From positions 1 through 64,000 of the IMG/VR virus record IMGVR_UViG_3300027777_000031: a stretch of DNA of 64,000 nt; one strand, 5' to 3'. Positions 1-9,347 of the stretch are shown piece after piece. The notes under the pieces are model-generated. The model did no database searches. It was not told the origin of the DNA and saw nothing but the letters and a program-made list of their open reading frames with translations. How positions within the stretch are numbered: the first letter of the stretch is position 1; every line of letters begins with the position of its first letter. Both the position numbers and the translations under genes were made by a program. This DNA is from a virus.

Positions 1-1
1 A

Positions 2-139
2 AAAAATAAAATATTTTGCCCATCATTATGGTTTGGACCTTCCGGTGAAAATCCACACTTTAATATTTTTGAAAAAAAATGGGATATAATAAATGTAAAA
101 TATAATAACGGATTATTAATATATGATGAGAAAATTTAA
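2..139 (+). CDS. 3' end of an unidentified protein, cut by the window start
   Basis: The second reading frame is open from the window edge to a TAA at 137-139 and encodes about 45 residues, including the stretch SLWFGPSGENPHFNIF. The composition matches the glycan genes that follow. It overlaps the next gene by about 17 bases, as is common in this tightly packed cluster. No domain can be recognised from such a short tail; by position it is probably another glycan gene. Confidence 0.55.
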   Translation, partial: KNKIFCPSLWFGPSGENPHFNIFEKKWDIINVKYNNGLLIYDEKI

Positions 140-932
140 TATGATTTCAGGCGCGTTTGCCCACGACGTTGGGTGTACCGTAAATAAAAAACCAACTTTT
201 TGGGAATGGGATTTTAGTACACAAGATAGTGACATTAGTTTTTATTTGGATGGGGATATTCAAAGAGGGTTTAATGACGCGAATAATGGTAAGAAAAAAT
301 ATTTGTGGACATTAGAATCACCCCAATTTAATAGTGACGTATTTAACACAATTAAAAATAATTTAGATAAAACACTTTCAACTTTTGAAATGATTTTTAC
401 GTATAATGATGAGTTATTATCTTTAAACGAAAAATTTAAAAGAGTTCCTGCTATGGGGTCTTGGATAAAAGAACCAAAAATACACGAGAAATCTAAATTA
501 ATGTCAATGATTGTGTCAAACAAACAATGGTCTTCTCAACAATCTTTTAGATTTAACTTTGCCCAAGATAATAAAGATAAGTTTGATTTATTTGGTAGAG
601 GTATAAATGAAATACCTCAAAAAGAAGATGGGCTAGTAAACTATATGTTTTCAATCTGTTCTGAAAATGACACATTTGACACTTATTTTACAGAAAAAAT
701 CTTAGATTGTTTTGCCACAGGGACTATTCCAATTTATTTGGGGACAAAAAAAATTACAAATTTTTTTGATGAAAACGGAATACTATTTTTAGATGATATA
801 GATTTAAATACCATAAATGAGGAATTATATTACTCAAAAATAGAAAGCGTAAAAAACAACTTCAATTTAGTCCAACAATATTTGTGTCCTGAAGACTTCA
901 TTGCTAAAAACTATATTTCAGATATCATATGA
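123..932 (+). CDS. GT10 (alpha-1,3-fucosyltransferase-like) glycosyltransferase
   Basis: The protein has 269 residues. Its C-terminal half carries the donor-binding signature of glycosyltransferase family 10: a basic stretch with KSKLMSMIVSNK (residues 123-134), an FGRG turn near 157-160, then EN at 181-182 followed by YFTEK (188-192) and TIPIYLG (201-207). Family members transfer L-fucose from GDP-fucose to a glycan. The same cluster encodes the two enzymes that make GDP-L-fucose (gmd and fcl at 11.8-13.6 kb), which supports that donor. Two adjacent ATG codons (123 and 126) could start it; it overlaps the next gene by ATGA, so translation is probably coupled. The acceptor is unknown. Confidence 0.78.
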   Translation: MMRKFNMISGAFAHDVGCTVNKKPTFWEWDFSTQDSDISFYLDGDIQRGFNDANNGKKKYLWTLESPQFNSDVFNTIKNNLDKTLSTFEMIFTYNDELLSLNEKFKRVPAMGSWIKEPKIHEKSKLMSMIVSNKQWSSQQSFRFNFAQDNKDKFDLFGRGINEIPQKEDGLVNYMFSICSENDTFDTYFTEKILDCFATGTIPIYLGTKKITNFFDENGILFLDDIDLNTINEELYYSKIESVKNNFNLVQQYLCPEDFIAKNYISDII

Positions 933-2326
933 GAAAAGTAATATCATTTTCATTATTCGGAAATGACCCACTATATAATATTGGGATAATTAGAAATTCC
1001 GAATTAAAAAAAATTTTTTTCGTAGATTGGGAAATGTGGGTTTATTACGATAACACAGTACCAGAAAGTACAATAGAAACTTTAAAAAATAATGGTGTAA
1101 AATTGTTGTTATCTAATGGAATGTCATTTGAAAGGAGTATGTGGAGATTTCAACCGGCATCCGATAAAAATATTGACTATTTTATTTCTAGAGATGCGGA
1201 TTCTAGAATCTCAAAAAGAGATGAGGTGTCAGTAAATGAGTGGATTTTATCCGGAAAAGACTTTCACATTATTAGAGACCATCCGGTAGGTCATAATTGG
1301 TTTATGAATGCAGGTATGTGGGGATGTAAAGGTGGGTCCGTTACTGATATATTTTCTTTATACAAATCCTATATAAATAATTATAATGTTTATGACAAAT
1401 ATGTTGACCAACATTTTTTAAGAAATGTTATATACCCTATTTGTCAAAATTCATTATTTTCTCACGACGAATATTTTAACTACGAACCATTTGCCGAAAA
1501 AATTAAAAGAGATAGACAAATTGATAATTTCGCATTTATTGGTGAGTCTATAGATATTAATGATGAATCAAGATATACAAGTCAACCCGGTGACCAAAGA
1601 GTAACAATTATTGAAAGATATAATAAAAATCCAAATCATATGGATTTCACTTTTGGTATTATCACTGATGGGAATAGTTGTCAATTTGTTCAAAATCAAA
1701 TTGATAGTATTAAAAAACAAAATATTTTAAATTATGAAATTATTATTGTCGGAAATTGTGATATACCAACAGATAAAAATGTAACTATAATTAATTTTGA
1801 TGAAAATCAAAAAAATTCTTGGATTACTAAAAAGAAAAATTTAATAACCTATAATGCAAATTATGAAAATATTGTATTTTCTCACGACTATTTTGTATTT
1901 GAAGACGGTTGGTATGAAGGTCAACTTTTATCAGGTAATGATTTTGAAATTAGAATTGATAAAATTGTAAATTCTGACAATACTAGATATCGAGATTGGG
2001 TTTTATGGACAGGAGATAATGATGAACTTCATTCAATAGTTAAAGAAAATGCAATCCTCCCATATGATGTAAATTATATGTCAAAACACCAATATATTTC
2101 AGGTGGATATTGGATTTCAAAAAAACATATTATGGAAGAATTCCCATTAAATGAAACACTTTCTTGGGGTGAATCCGAAGATGTTGAATGGTCTAAAAGA
2201 GTTAGAGACAAATATAAATTTACTATGAATCAAAATTCTACAGTAAAATTATCAAAATATAAAAATAGGGTTTTTGAAATTATGAACGATTCTATTTTAT
2301 TAAACTTACAAAAAACATACTTATGA
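929..2326 (+). CDS. two-domain glycosyltransferase-like protein
   Basis: The protein has 465 residues. Residues 1 to about 235 resemble a phage and capsule-locus glycosyltransferase-like domain with an FISRDADSR metal-binding-like motif and a later IIRDHPVGH segment. From about 236 a second GT-A-like domain starts with FTFGIITDGNSC and contains IIVGNC and a late WGESEDVEW motif, where an acidic ExxD pair would sit in the GT2 acceptor region. A double glycosyltransferase could add two sugars in sequence. It overlaps both neighbours by four bases (ATGA). The sugar specificity cannot be read from sequence. Confidence 0.62.
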   Translation: MRKVISFSLFGNDPLYNIGIIRNSELKKIFFVDWEMWVYYDNTVPESTIETLKNNGVKLLLSNGMSFERSMWRFQPASDKNIDYFISRDADSRISKRDEVSVNEWILSGKDFHIIRDHPVGHNWFMNAGMWGCKGGSVTDIFSLYKSYINNYNVYDKYVDQHFLRNVIYPICQNSLFSHDEYFNYEPFAEKIKRDRQIDNFAFIGESIDINDESRYTSQPGDQRVTIIERYNKNPNHMDFTFGIITDGNSCQFVQNQIDSIKKQNILNYEIIIVGNCDIPTDKNVTIINFDENQKNSWITKKKNLITYNANYENIVFSHDYFVFEDGWYEGQLLSGNDFEIRIDKIVNSDNTRYRDWVLWTGDNDELHSIVKENAILPYDVNYMSKHQYISGGYWISKKHIMEEFPLNETLSWGESEDVEWSKRVRDKYKFTMNQNSTVKLSKYKNRVFEIMNDSILLNLQKTYL

Positions 2327-3681
2327 AACTTATAATTTTTGATTTAGATGGTGTTTTAATCGATACTAAAAATATTCATTACGAATCTTTAAACTTAGCA
2401 TTATTAGAGATTGACCAAAAATATAAAATAACGATTGACGAACATTTAAAAAAATATGATGGATTAAAAACAAACCAAAAATTAAATATGTTAACTCAAG
2501 AAAAAGGGTTACCTCAATCATTACATAAACAAATATGGAACCGTAAACAAGAACTAACTTTAACTATGTTAGAAGATATTCAAGTAAATGATGATATATT
2601 GAATTGTTTAAAAAGTTTATCAAAAAATTATAAATTAGTTTGTTGTTCAAACAGTATTAGAAAAACTATTTTTGTGATATTAAATAGATTGAAAATAATT
2701 GAGTATTTTGATTTAATAATATCTAACGAAGACGTTGTTAATAGTAAACCTCATCCTGAAATGTACTGGAAAGCTATGGCGTGTTTTGGTTTTACTCCGG
2801 AAGAAACTTTAATAATTGAAGATTCCCCACACGGGTTATTAGCGGCGAATAGAGCAAATACAAACATTTTAAGAGTTGATAATTCTAAACAAATAACACT
2901 TGAAAATATTACAAATAAACTTAATAAAATAACAAACAATAATATGAAAATACCTAAATGGAAAAACGAAAAATTAAATGTCTTAATACCAATGGCTGGT
3001 GCTGGAAGTAGGTTTGAATCAGCGGGTTATACATTTCCAAAACCATTAATAGATGTTAATGGTAAACCAATGATTCAGGTTGTTGTTGATAATTTAAATA
3101 TTGAAGCAAATTACATTTATGTGGTTCAAAAAAAACATAGAGAGAAATATAATTTGGACACATTATTAAATTTAATAACTCCAAATTGTAAAATTGTAGA
3201 GGTTGATGTTTTAACTGAGGGTGCTGCTTGTACCGCATTATTAGCGAAAGATTACATAAATAATGATTATCCATTATTCTTTGCTAATTCAGACCAATAT
3301 GTTGAATGGGACTCAAATGAGTTTATGTACAAAATGACCGAAAGTGAGTGTGATGGAGGTATAGTTACGTTTAAATCTATTCACCCTAAATGGTCTTTTG
3401 TTAAAACAGATATAAATGGTTTTGCAACATCTGTGGCAGAAAAAAATCCAATATCAGATGACGCAACTGTTGGGTATTATTATTGGAAAAATGGTTCTGA
3501 TTTTGTTAAATACGCAGAAAAAATGATTTCAGATAATAAAAGAGTTAATAATGAATTTTATGTTTGTCCGGTTTTTAATGAAGCAATATCTGACGGTAAA
3601 AAAATAAAAATTTTTGAATCAAAAAAAATGTGGGGATTAGGAACTCCTGAAGATTTAAAAACATATTTAGAAAATTTTTAA
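2323..3681 (+). CDS. HAD phosphatase fused to sugar-nucleotidyltransferase
   Basis: The protein has 452 residues and two catalytic domains. Residues 1-205 are a HAD-family hydrolase of the beta-phosphoglucomutase type: IIFDLDGVLIDT at 3-14 holds the catalytic Asp pair, and motif EDSPHG lies near residue 168. From about residue 217 an NTP-transferase domain begins with NVLIPMAGAGSRF followed by FPKPLIDVNGKPM, the nucleotide-binding loop and Lys motif of glucose-1-phosphate nucleotidyltransferase-like enzymes. The fusion could process a sugar phosphate and activate it to an NDP-sugar. An internal ATG sits just before the second domain, so separate translation is possible. Confidence 0.8.
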   Translation: MKLIIFDLDGVLIDTKNIHYESLNLALLEIDQKYKITIDEHLKKYDGLKTNQKLNMLTQEKGLPQSLHKQIWNRKQELTLTMLEDIQVNDDILNCLKSLSKNYKLVCCSNSIRKTIFVILNRLKIIEYFDLIISNEDVVNSKPHPEMYWKAMACFGFTPEETLIIEDSPHGLLAANRANTNILRVDNSKQITLENITNKLNKITNNNMKIPKWKNEKLNVLIPMAGAGSRFESAGYTFPKPLIDVNGKPMIQVVVDNLNIEANYIYVVQKKHREKYNLDTLLNLITPNCKIVEVDVLTEGAACTALLAKDYINNDYPLFFANSDQYVEWDSNEFMYKMTESECDGGIVTFKSIHPKWSFVKTDINGFATSVAEKNPISDDATVGYYYWKNGSDFVKYAEKMISDNKRVNNEFYVCPVFNEAISDGKKIKIFESKKMWGLGTPEDLKTYLENF

Positions 3682-3684
3682 AAA

Positions 3685-4464
3685 ATGATAGAAAATTATG
3701 AATTAAGACCGTTAAATTTTATAGAATTTGAACCTAAAATTAAATCTAATAAAAAATTTATCAATAATGTAACACAATCTGACTATTCTGCAGGAATATA
3801 TGGACATTATTGGACATTTGATTTTGTAAAAGTGATTTCAGATTTTATAGATTTTGAAGATATTAAAATAATTTTTGATGTGGGTAGTAGAGATTGTCTA
3901 CAAAGTCAAGAATTTTATAAATTTTTCCCTCAATCACACATATGGGCGTTTGAAGGTAACCCAAATTTATTTCCAATATGTGAATTAAACTCTCAGAATT
4001 ATCCTATTACATTTGTACCCAAAGCATTGACAAATTATAATGGGACGACTATTTTTAATGTTGTTGATGATGAAAATGTTGGAGCATCTTCTCTATTAAA
4101 AACAACGGATATTGGTAGGTCATCAGAATGGAAACAAAGAGAAGTAACGGTTGATTGTGTTAGATTAGACACTTTTATGGAAGATAATAATATACCACAT
4201 ATCGATTTACTTTGGGTTGATGTACAAGGAGCCGAAAAAATTGTTTTTGATGGGTTAGGAGATAAATTAAAAAATGTGAAAGCAATAAACACAGAAATAG
4301 GTTTACAACCATTATATCACAACTCAACAGAAGCTGAGGAATTTAATAACTATATGATTGAAAATGGGTTTATAAATTTAAAATCATATTATATGGATTC
4401 AGTTTTTGATAGAAATGATGAAATGGAGATAATTTATTTAAACAAAAAATATTTAAAAAAATAA
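3685..4464 (+). CDS. FkbM family methyltransferase
   Basis: The protein has 259 residues and a class I SAM-dependent methyltransferase fold of the FkbM type. The SAM-binding region is IIFDVGSRDC with the acidic AFEGNP loop about 30 residues later; the family's WVDVQGAE motif follows near residue 177. FkbM enzymes O-methylate sugars and natural products, so it probably caps or decorates the glycan built by this cluster. It starts three bases after the upstream stop and ends two bases before the next ATG. The acceptor is not known. Confidence 0.8.
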   Translation: MIENYELRPLNFIEFEPKIKSNKKFINNVTQSDYSAGIYGHYWTFDFVKVISDFIDFEDIKIIFDVGSRDCLQSQEFYKFFPQSHIWAFEGNPNLFPICELNSQNYPITFVPKALTNYNGTTIFNVVDDENVGASSLLKTTDIGRSSEWKQREVTVDCVRLDTFMEDNNIPHIDLLWVDVQGAEKIVFDGLGDKLKNVKAINTEIGLQPLYHNSTEAEEFNNYMIENGFINLKSYYMDSVFDRNDEMEIIYLNKKYLKK

Positions 4465-4466
4465 AA

Positions 4467-5111
4467 ATGATATACACTTTCGGAAATAGTCACGCTCATT
4501 TATTCACTGATTCAAAACCAGCAACATATGGTATTGGCGAAAATAAAAATAGTTCGTTTACAAGTATTTCACTCGGACCAACCATCGCATTCAATTTCTA
4601 TGAACATCATTTTAGTAGATTAAAAGAATACTTAAATAATTTACAATTTGATAAAGATAAAGATTTTATAATGTTAATAATTGGTGAAGTGGACTGTAGA
4701 TGGCATTTACCGTACCAATCAAGTATTCAAAATCAATCTAATGAGGAAATTGTTAAAGAATGTATTGATAGATTTTTTAGAGTGTACTTAGATTTAAAAA
4801 ACTTAGGGTATAATTTGATTGGGTGGGGAGGACACCCTTCAACAAGAAGAGGTCATAGTGATGATGCTTCCGAACCAATTTTTGGGGATTGTTTAACTAG
4901 AAACAAAATATCTTTAATGTGGAATAATCTTTTAAAATCAAAATGCGAAGAAGTCGGAATTCCCTTTATTAGTATTGTTGAAGAACTAATTGATGAGGAT
5001 GGATTAACATACGAAAAATATTTTTTAGATTATTGTCATTTAAATCATAATATGAGTAAAGATTTAATTAAAAATAAATTTAAAGAAATTAATATATCTG
5101 TTTATGAGTAA
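4467..5111 (+). CDS. SGNH-hydrolase-like protein
   Basis: The protein has 214 residues. It begins YTFGNSHAHLF, matching block I of SGNH/GDSL esterases with Ser in FGNSHA as candidate nucleophile; GEVDCR near residue 75 resembles the later oxyanion blocks, and DYCHLN near the C-terminus supplies the Asp/His pair (DxxH). Such proteins add or remove acyl groups on polysaccharides. It overlaps the next gene by eight bases. The fold call is moderately good; hydrolase versus acyltransferase cannot be decided. Confidence 0.55.
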   Translation: MIYTFGNSHAHLFTDSKPATYGIGENKNSSFTSISLGPTIAFNFYEHHFSRLKEYLNNLQFDKDKDFIMLIIGEVDCRWHLPYQSSIQNQSNEEIVKECIDRFFRVYLDLKNLGYNLIGWGGHPSTRRGHSDDASEPIFGDCLTRNKISLMWNNLLKSKCEEVGIPFISIVEELIDEDGLTYEKYFLDYCHLNHNMSKDLIKNKFKEINISVYE

Positions 5112-5796
5112 TAAAAAAGTTTTTATAAAACATCATTTGGGACTTGGGGACGCTATAGTACATAATGGGATGGTTAGAAAAATATTTGAAGAAAAAAATT
5201 GTGATATTTTTTTAGCGTCAAAATTTACTAACATAGATAATGTTAGGTTTATGTATAGAGACAATCCAAGAATAAATGTGGTAGGTGTAAACAATGACGA
5301 TGAAATGAATCAATTAATTAATAATAATCAATATGATGAGATTATATCGTCACATTTTGATACCGGTAGATTACGTTATGATTTAGATTTTGATGATTCT
5401 TTTTATAAAATTGTTGATATGGACCCAAATGTGAAAAAAGAATATTTTCACATAGAAAGGAATCAAAATAAAGAAAATGAAGTTTTTGATACATTAGTAA
5501 CTAAAAAAGATATTGACCGATATATTTTCTTACACGAAAAACCAACGGAAAACATTCTAATAGACAGAAATAAAATTAGAAATGATTTACCGATTATTTA
5601 CGCCGATAAACAATTTAAAACTTTTGATTTATTAAAAATTATTGAAAATGCTGAAGAATGTCACATAATTAGTAGTTCATTTTTATCTCTTTTTATGTGT
5701 AAAAAGTATAACAAAAATGTATTTGCTCATATGTACGCCGACAGAATAGAATTAAAAGATTACATTATAAAAAATAACATTCAAGTAATAATATAA
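5104..5796 (+). CDS. GT-B-like glycosyltransferase (heptosyltransferase-like)
   Basis: The protein has 230 residues. Its start, KHHLGLGDAIVHNGMVRKI, is the typical N-terminal loop of GT9/heptosyltransferase-like GT-B enzymes, and the C-terminal part has the ECHIISSSFLSLF segment that resembles their donor-binding motif, where the position and a Ser/Thr pair are conserved. It is shorter than bacterial heptosyltransferases (about 330 residues), so it is a compact variant. It lies inside the glycan operon. The substrate is unknown. Confidence 0.5.
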   Translation: MSNKKVFIKHHLGLGDAIVHNGMVRKIFEEKNCDIFLASKFTNIDNVRFMYRDNPRINVVGVNNDDEMNQLINNNQYDEIISSHFDTGRLRYDLDFDDSFYKIVDMDPNVKKEYFHIERNQNKENEVFDTLVTKKDIDRYIFLHEKPTENILIDRNKIRNDLPIIYADKQFKTFDLLKIIENAEECHIISSSFLSLFMCKKYNKNVFAHMYADRIELKDYIIKNNIQVII

Positions 5797-5802
5797 CTAA
5801 TT

Positions 5803-6672
5803 ATGATAATTAAATACCCCAATTTATTTCCTGACGACCCAGCGTTAAAATTAAACTTTGAAACACTTAACACATCGGACACTCCAAATATTGAATTTCA
5901 TATTGACCCTAGAAAAGATTTTGTAAGGGAACCTAATAAAAAATACATTTGTTTAAATTTAGAATTACCAAATTCTTTTGCCTTAGTTGAAGGTAGAAAC
6001 GACAATGTTTTCCATTATGAAAATTTATATGATAAAATTTTAACAATTTGTCCATATACTGTAAAAATAAGAAATAAAGTTTTAGGTAGAGAATTATATC
6101 AATATTGTTATTTTCCATCACCGTCATCCTGGAATAGAGAAAATGACAAAGAATTTGATATTATATATACAGGGTCCGGTTCAGAGTTTATAATCCCTAA
6201 TGGTTTTGAAAAATATAATTATAAAGTTATTAATCAAACTCAATGTAAGTATATTACTGATATGAATGTAGATTTTTCATCAAAGTTAGATTTAATTTCA
6301 AAATCAAAAATAACAATCGTTCATAATATCTTAAATTTAAATAGATGTGATTTAAATTTTGACACACATAATTATTTTGAATACCGAAGTGAAAAATTAG
6401 GTTTCCCGATTCAAACACAGCATAAATCAAGAGTTATTGAGGCGGCTAGATGTAAATCACTATTATTATGTAAAGAAGACGATTTTAATTTAATTGAAGA
6501 CCTTTTTGTTGAAAATGAAGATTTTATTTATTTCAATGATGAAAATTTCAATGAAAAAGTTGACCATATTTTAAATAACTATAATGATTACCAATTTATG
6601 ATTGAAAACTCATTCAATAAAGTTGAAACAAAATATAGTATAAAAAATTTTTATAACGATTTAATAAGATGA
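5803..6672 (+). CDS. CgeB-like / family 1-like glycosyltransferase
   Basis: The protein has 289 residues. The N-terminal domain ends with FDIIYTGSGSEF, a Rossmann-like start of the second GT-B domain. The C-terminal region contains HKSRVIEAARCKSLLLCKED followed by NYNDYQFMIENS, the pattern of the Glyco_trans_1_2 (CgeB-type) donor domain where E in RVIEAAxC contacts the nucleotide sugar. A second protein of this kind is encoded at 9348-10238. It overlaps the next gene by ATGA. The sugar and acceptor are unknown. Confidence 0.55.
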   Translation: MIIKYPNLFPDDPALKLNFETLNTSDTPNIEFHIDPRKDFVREPNKKYICLNLELPNSFALVEGRNDNVFHYENLYDKILTICPYTVKIRNKVLGRELYQYCYFPSPSSWNRENDKEFDIIYTGSGSEFIIPNGFEKYNYKVINQTQCKYITDMNVDFSSKLDLISKSKITIVHNILNLNRCDLNFDTHNYFEYRSEKLGFPIQTQHKSRVIEAARCKSLLLCKEDDFNLIEDLFVENEDFIYFNDENFNEKVDHILNNYNDYQFMIENSFNKVETKYSIKNFYNDLIR

Positions 6673-7604
6673 ATTTATTTGTAATTACAACAACAATTAA
6701 TGTTCCGACAAAAGCAACTTTAAAGTTTTGTGAACTATCGGAAAAAAAAGATTTTAAATTTATAATAATTGGTGATTTAAAAACCCCTCACGAATTATAC
6801 AGAAATTTAGAAAAAAAATATAATAATGTGACTTATTTATCTCCGGATGAACAAGAAAATTTATATCCTGAAATAAGTGAACTTATAGGATGGAAAACAA
6901 TACAAAGAAGAAATATTGGATTCATTTATTCTTATTTGAATGGTGCTGAAATTGTCGCAACCATTGATGATGATAATATACCTTATGATGAATGGGGAGA
7001 TAATATCTTAGTAGGTAAAGAAATTGAAGTCGATTTATTTGAAAACACAGCTTGTGATTACTTTGATGCTTTATCAGTAACAAACCATTCAAATCTTTGG
7101 CATAGAGGATATCCAATAGAATATCTTTCTAAAAAAAATGATGTAGAATATAAAGGTAAAACAACAATAACCCCACTAATTCAAGCAGAATTTTGGGATG
7201 GAGACCCGGATATTGACGCCATATGTAGACTAACATTGAAACCAATTGTTAAATTTAATAATTTTGAACCGTTTACAACAAACCAATTAACTCCGTTTAA
7301 TTCTCAAAATACATTTATACATAGAAAAGTATTAAAGGATTATTCAGTATTTCCAAATATAGGAAGAATGGATGATATTTGGGGGGCATATGTTTTACAA
7401 AATTATCATCCTAACTCAATAATTTTCACAAAAGCTTCAGTATATCAAGAAAGAAACCCCCAAGATTTAGTAAAAAATTTAGAAAACGAAGTCTTTGGGT
7501 ATAGAAATACATTAAAATTACTAGAAGATTTGGAAAACTATAAAAATTATTTACCAGAAAATACAAATAAGTATTTTGATGAATATAAACAATATTTTAA
7601 ATAA
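6669..7604 (+). CDS. GT-A type glycosyltransferase with DDDN motif
   Basis: The protein has 311 residues. It starts with a beta strand typical of GT-A folds (NLFVITTTINVP) and has the metal-binding motif ATIDDDNIPYDEW near residue 97; a later GRMDDIWGAYVLQ motif matches the catalytic region of STELLO/DUF288 and reversibly-glycosylated-polypeptide-like enzymes, which use nucleotide sugars. These motifs are clear, the exact family is not. It lies in the glycan operon, overlapping the upstream gene by four bases and separated from the epimerase by one base. Confidence 0.6.
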   Translation: MNLFVITTTINVPTKATLKFCELSEKKDFKFIIIGDLKTPHELYRNLEKKYNNVTYLSPDEQENLYPEISELIGWKTIQRRNIGFIYSYLNGAEIVATIDDDNIPYDEWGDNILVGKEIEVDLFENTACDYFDALSVTNHSNLWHRGYPIEYLSKKNDVEYKGKTTITPLIQAEFWDGDPDIDAICRLTLKPIVKFNNFEPFTTNQLTPFNSQNTFIHRKVLKDYSVFPNIGRMDDIWGAYVLQNYHPNSIIFTKASVYQERNPQDLVKNLENEVFGYRNTLKLLEDLENYKNYLPENTNKYFDEYKQYFK

Positions 7605-7605
7605 A

Positions 7606-8646
7606 ATGAAAAAAGCACTAATTTTAGGTGGAGGAGGCTTTATAGGTGGACATTTAGCCAAAAGATTAAAAGAAAACGGATATTACGTTAGAGTTTGTGA
7701 TATTAAAGAACACGAATATTTCACTAAAGATGAATTCTGTAATGAATTTATTTTAGGAGATTTAAGAGACCCTTTAATTGTTTCACAAGTTATGTTTGCT
7801 CCCGGACAAACATCCTTAGAAGATAAAGAAAATAGTTTTGATGAAGTATATCAATTGGCTGCCGATATGGGAGGTGCCGGATATATTTTTACCGGAGATA
7901 ACGATGCAAATGTTATGCACAACTCCGCGTTGATTAATTTAAATGTTGTTCATTTTGCATCTAAATTTAATGTGAAGAAAGTATTTTATTCATCATCAGC
8001 GTGTATGTATCCGGAACATAATCAATTAGACCCAAACAATCCAAATTGTGAAGAAAGTTCTGCATATCCAGCAAATCCTGATTCAGAATATGGTTGGGAA
8101 AAATTATTCAGTGAAAGACTATTTTTAGCATTTAATCGTAATTACGGTTTAGATGTAAGAATTGCAAGATTCCATAACGTGTTTGGACCTTATGGTACTT
8201 GGAATAACGGTAAAGAAAAAGCTCCTGCGGCTATGTGTAGAAAAGCCGCTGAAACCGCGGATGGTGGAGAATTTGAAGTTTGGGGTGATGGAACTCAAAC
8301 TCGTTCATTTTTATACATCGATGAATGTTTAGAAGCGGTCTCAAGATTTATGGAACAAGACTCATTTTTAGGTCCGGTTAACATTGGGTCTGAAGAAATG
8401 ATTAGTATTAATGATTTGGCAAAAATGGCGATTAATATATCTAAAAAATCAATTAAAGTCACTAATATATACGGAGACAAATTTTTTGAAAAATATGGAT
8501 ATAAATGTCCTGTAGGTGTTATGGGTAGAAAATCTGATAATAATCTATACAAAGAAAAAATAGGTTGGTCTGTTTCAGAACCATTAGAACTTGGAATTAA
8601 AAAAACTTTTGAATGGATTCAAACTCAAGTGGAATCAAAATTATAG
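7606..8646 (+). CDS. GDP-mannose 3,5-epimerase-like NAD-dependent epimerase
   Basis: The protein has 346 residues from the ATG at 7606, which directly follows the upstream stop; an upstream in-frame ATG inside the previous gene is less likely because the Rossmann motif (LGGGGFIGG) begins just after the chosen start. It is a short-chain dehydrogenase-type epimerase. The segments LAADMGGAGYIF, SSACMYPE, EYGWEKL (YxxxK catalytic pair) and RFHNVFGPYGTW plus GDGTQTRSFLYIDEC closely resemble GDP-mannose 3,5-epimerases, which make GDP-L-galactose or GDP-gulose. This would draw on the same GDP-mannose pool as the fucose branch. Confidence 0.75.
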   Translation: MKKALILGGGGFIGGHLAKRLKENGYYVRVCDIKEHEYFTKDEFCNEFILGDLRDPLIVSQVMFAPGQTSLEDKENSFDEVYQLAADMGGAGYIFTGDNDANVMHNSALINLNVVHFASKFNVKKVFYSSSACMYPEHNQLDPNNPNCEESSAYPANPDSEYGWEKLFSERLFLAFNRNYGLDVRIARFHNVFGPYGTWNNGKEKAPAAMCRKAAETADGGEFEVWGDGTQTRSFLYIDECLEAVSRFMEQDSFLGPVNIGSEEMISINDLAKMAINISKKSIKVTNIYGDKFFEKYGYKCPVGVMGRKSDNNLYKEKIGWSVSEPLELGIKKTFEWIQTQVESKL

Positions 8647-9026
8647 ATAACCCAACGACCTTTGAAGTTGACACTTTTCTAAAAGAAAACTTAGAAGGTC
8701 AAAAAAAATTTAGATATTTTGAAAAAAGAGAAACGTCAATCATAAACAATCACACAAAAAAAATTTTAATCTATATTGATGATACTATTGCAGGGTATGG
8801 TCATATTGAATTTGAAGACAAATTTTGGTTAGGTATTATGGTTGGTGATAATTTTACAGGTAAAGGTTTGGGTAACATTATAATGGACGAATTATTAAAA
8901 AATATTACTCACCCAGTTTTTTTAACTGTTGATATCGATAATATCCCGGCAATAAATTTATATACAAAAAAAGGATTTGTTTTTGTGGAAAAAATAAACT
9001 ATTATTATTTAATGAAAAAAAATTAA
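8613..9026 (+). CDS. GNAT-family N-acetyltransferase
   Basis: The protein has 137 residues and a GNAT fold: a central strand WLGIMVGDNFTGKGLGNIIM holds the acetyl-CoA pyrophosphate-binding loop (here TGKGLG, close to the Q/RxxGxG/A consensus), followed by LTVDIDNIPAINLYTKKGF, the typical C-terminal strand-helix with Asn and Tyr. It overlaps the epimerase end by 34 bases in another frame. In this cluster it may acetylate an amino sugar made by the DegT aminotransferase at 10235. The substrate is inferred only from context. Confidence 0.72.
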   Translation: MDSNSSGIKIIDNPTTFEVDTFLKENLEGQKKFRYFEKRETSIINNHTKKILIYIDDTIAGYGHIEFEDKFWLGIMVGDNFTGKGLGNIIMDELLKNITHPVFLTVDIDNIPAINLYTKKGFVFVEKINYYYLMKKN

Positions 9027-9029
9027 AAT

Positions 9030-9338
9030 ATGGCAGATACATTAGGAACTTTAATTGATAAATTAACCACAGTAGATTTAAAAATGTGGAATAATCAAGA
9101 ATTACTTTATAAGATAAGAAAAATGAACTTTGAAGAATATAAAGAAAAATATTTTTCATCTGAAGACGGAGCTAAAGAATTATGGGAAACTTTAAAAAAA
9201 GCAACAGATTTAAATGTTCAACGAAATCAACTAATTAATGAGGTTGATGAAAAAATCATAGAAATGATTAATAACAAATTTGATGGGGGTGATTTAGATA
9301 ACGGTAAATTTTTACAAAGGTCACATAAAACATATTAA
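9030..9338 (+). CDS. small helical protein of the glycan cluster (DUF4254-like?)
   Basis: The protein has 102 residues, is predicted to be mostly helical and begins with TLGTLIDKLTTVDLKMWNNQ. Small proteins with a similar LIDKLxxVxxxxW start are found next to glycosyltransferases in bacterial and phage surface-glycan loci (DUF4254-like); the match is by eye only. No catalytic motif is visible. It sits four bases after the acetyltransferase and is followed by a CgeB-like transferase, so it could be a partner subunit. Confidence 0.5.
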   Translation: MADTLGTLIDKLTTVDLKMWNNQELLYKIRKMNFEEYKEKYFSSEDGAKELWETLKKATDLNVQRNQLINEVDEKIIEMINNKFDGGDLDNGKFLQRSHKTY

Positions 9339-9347
9339 AAAAACATA

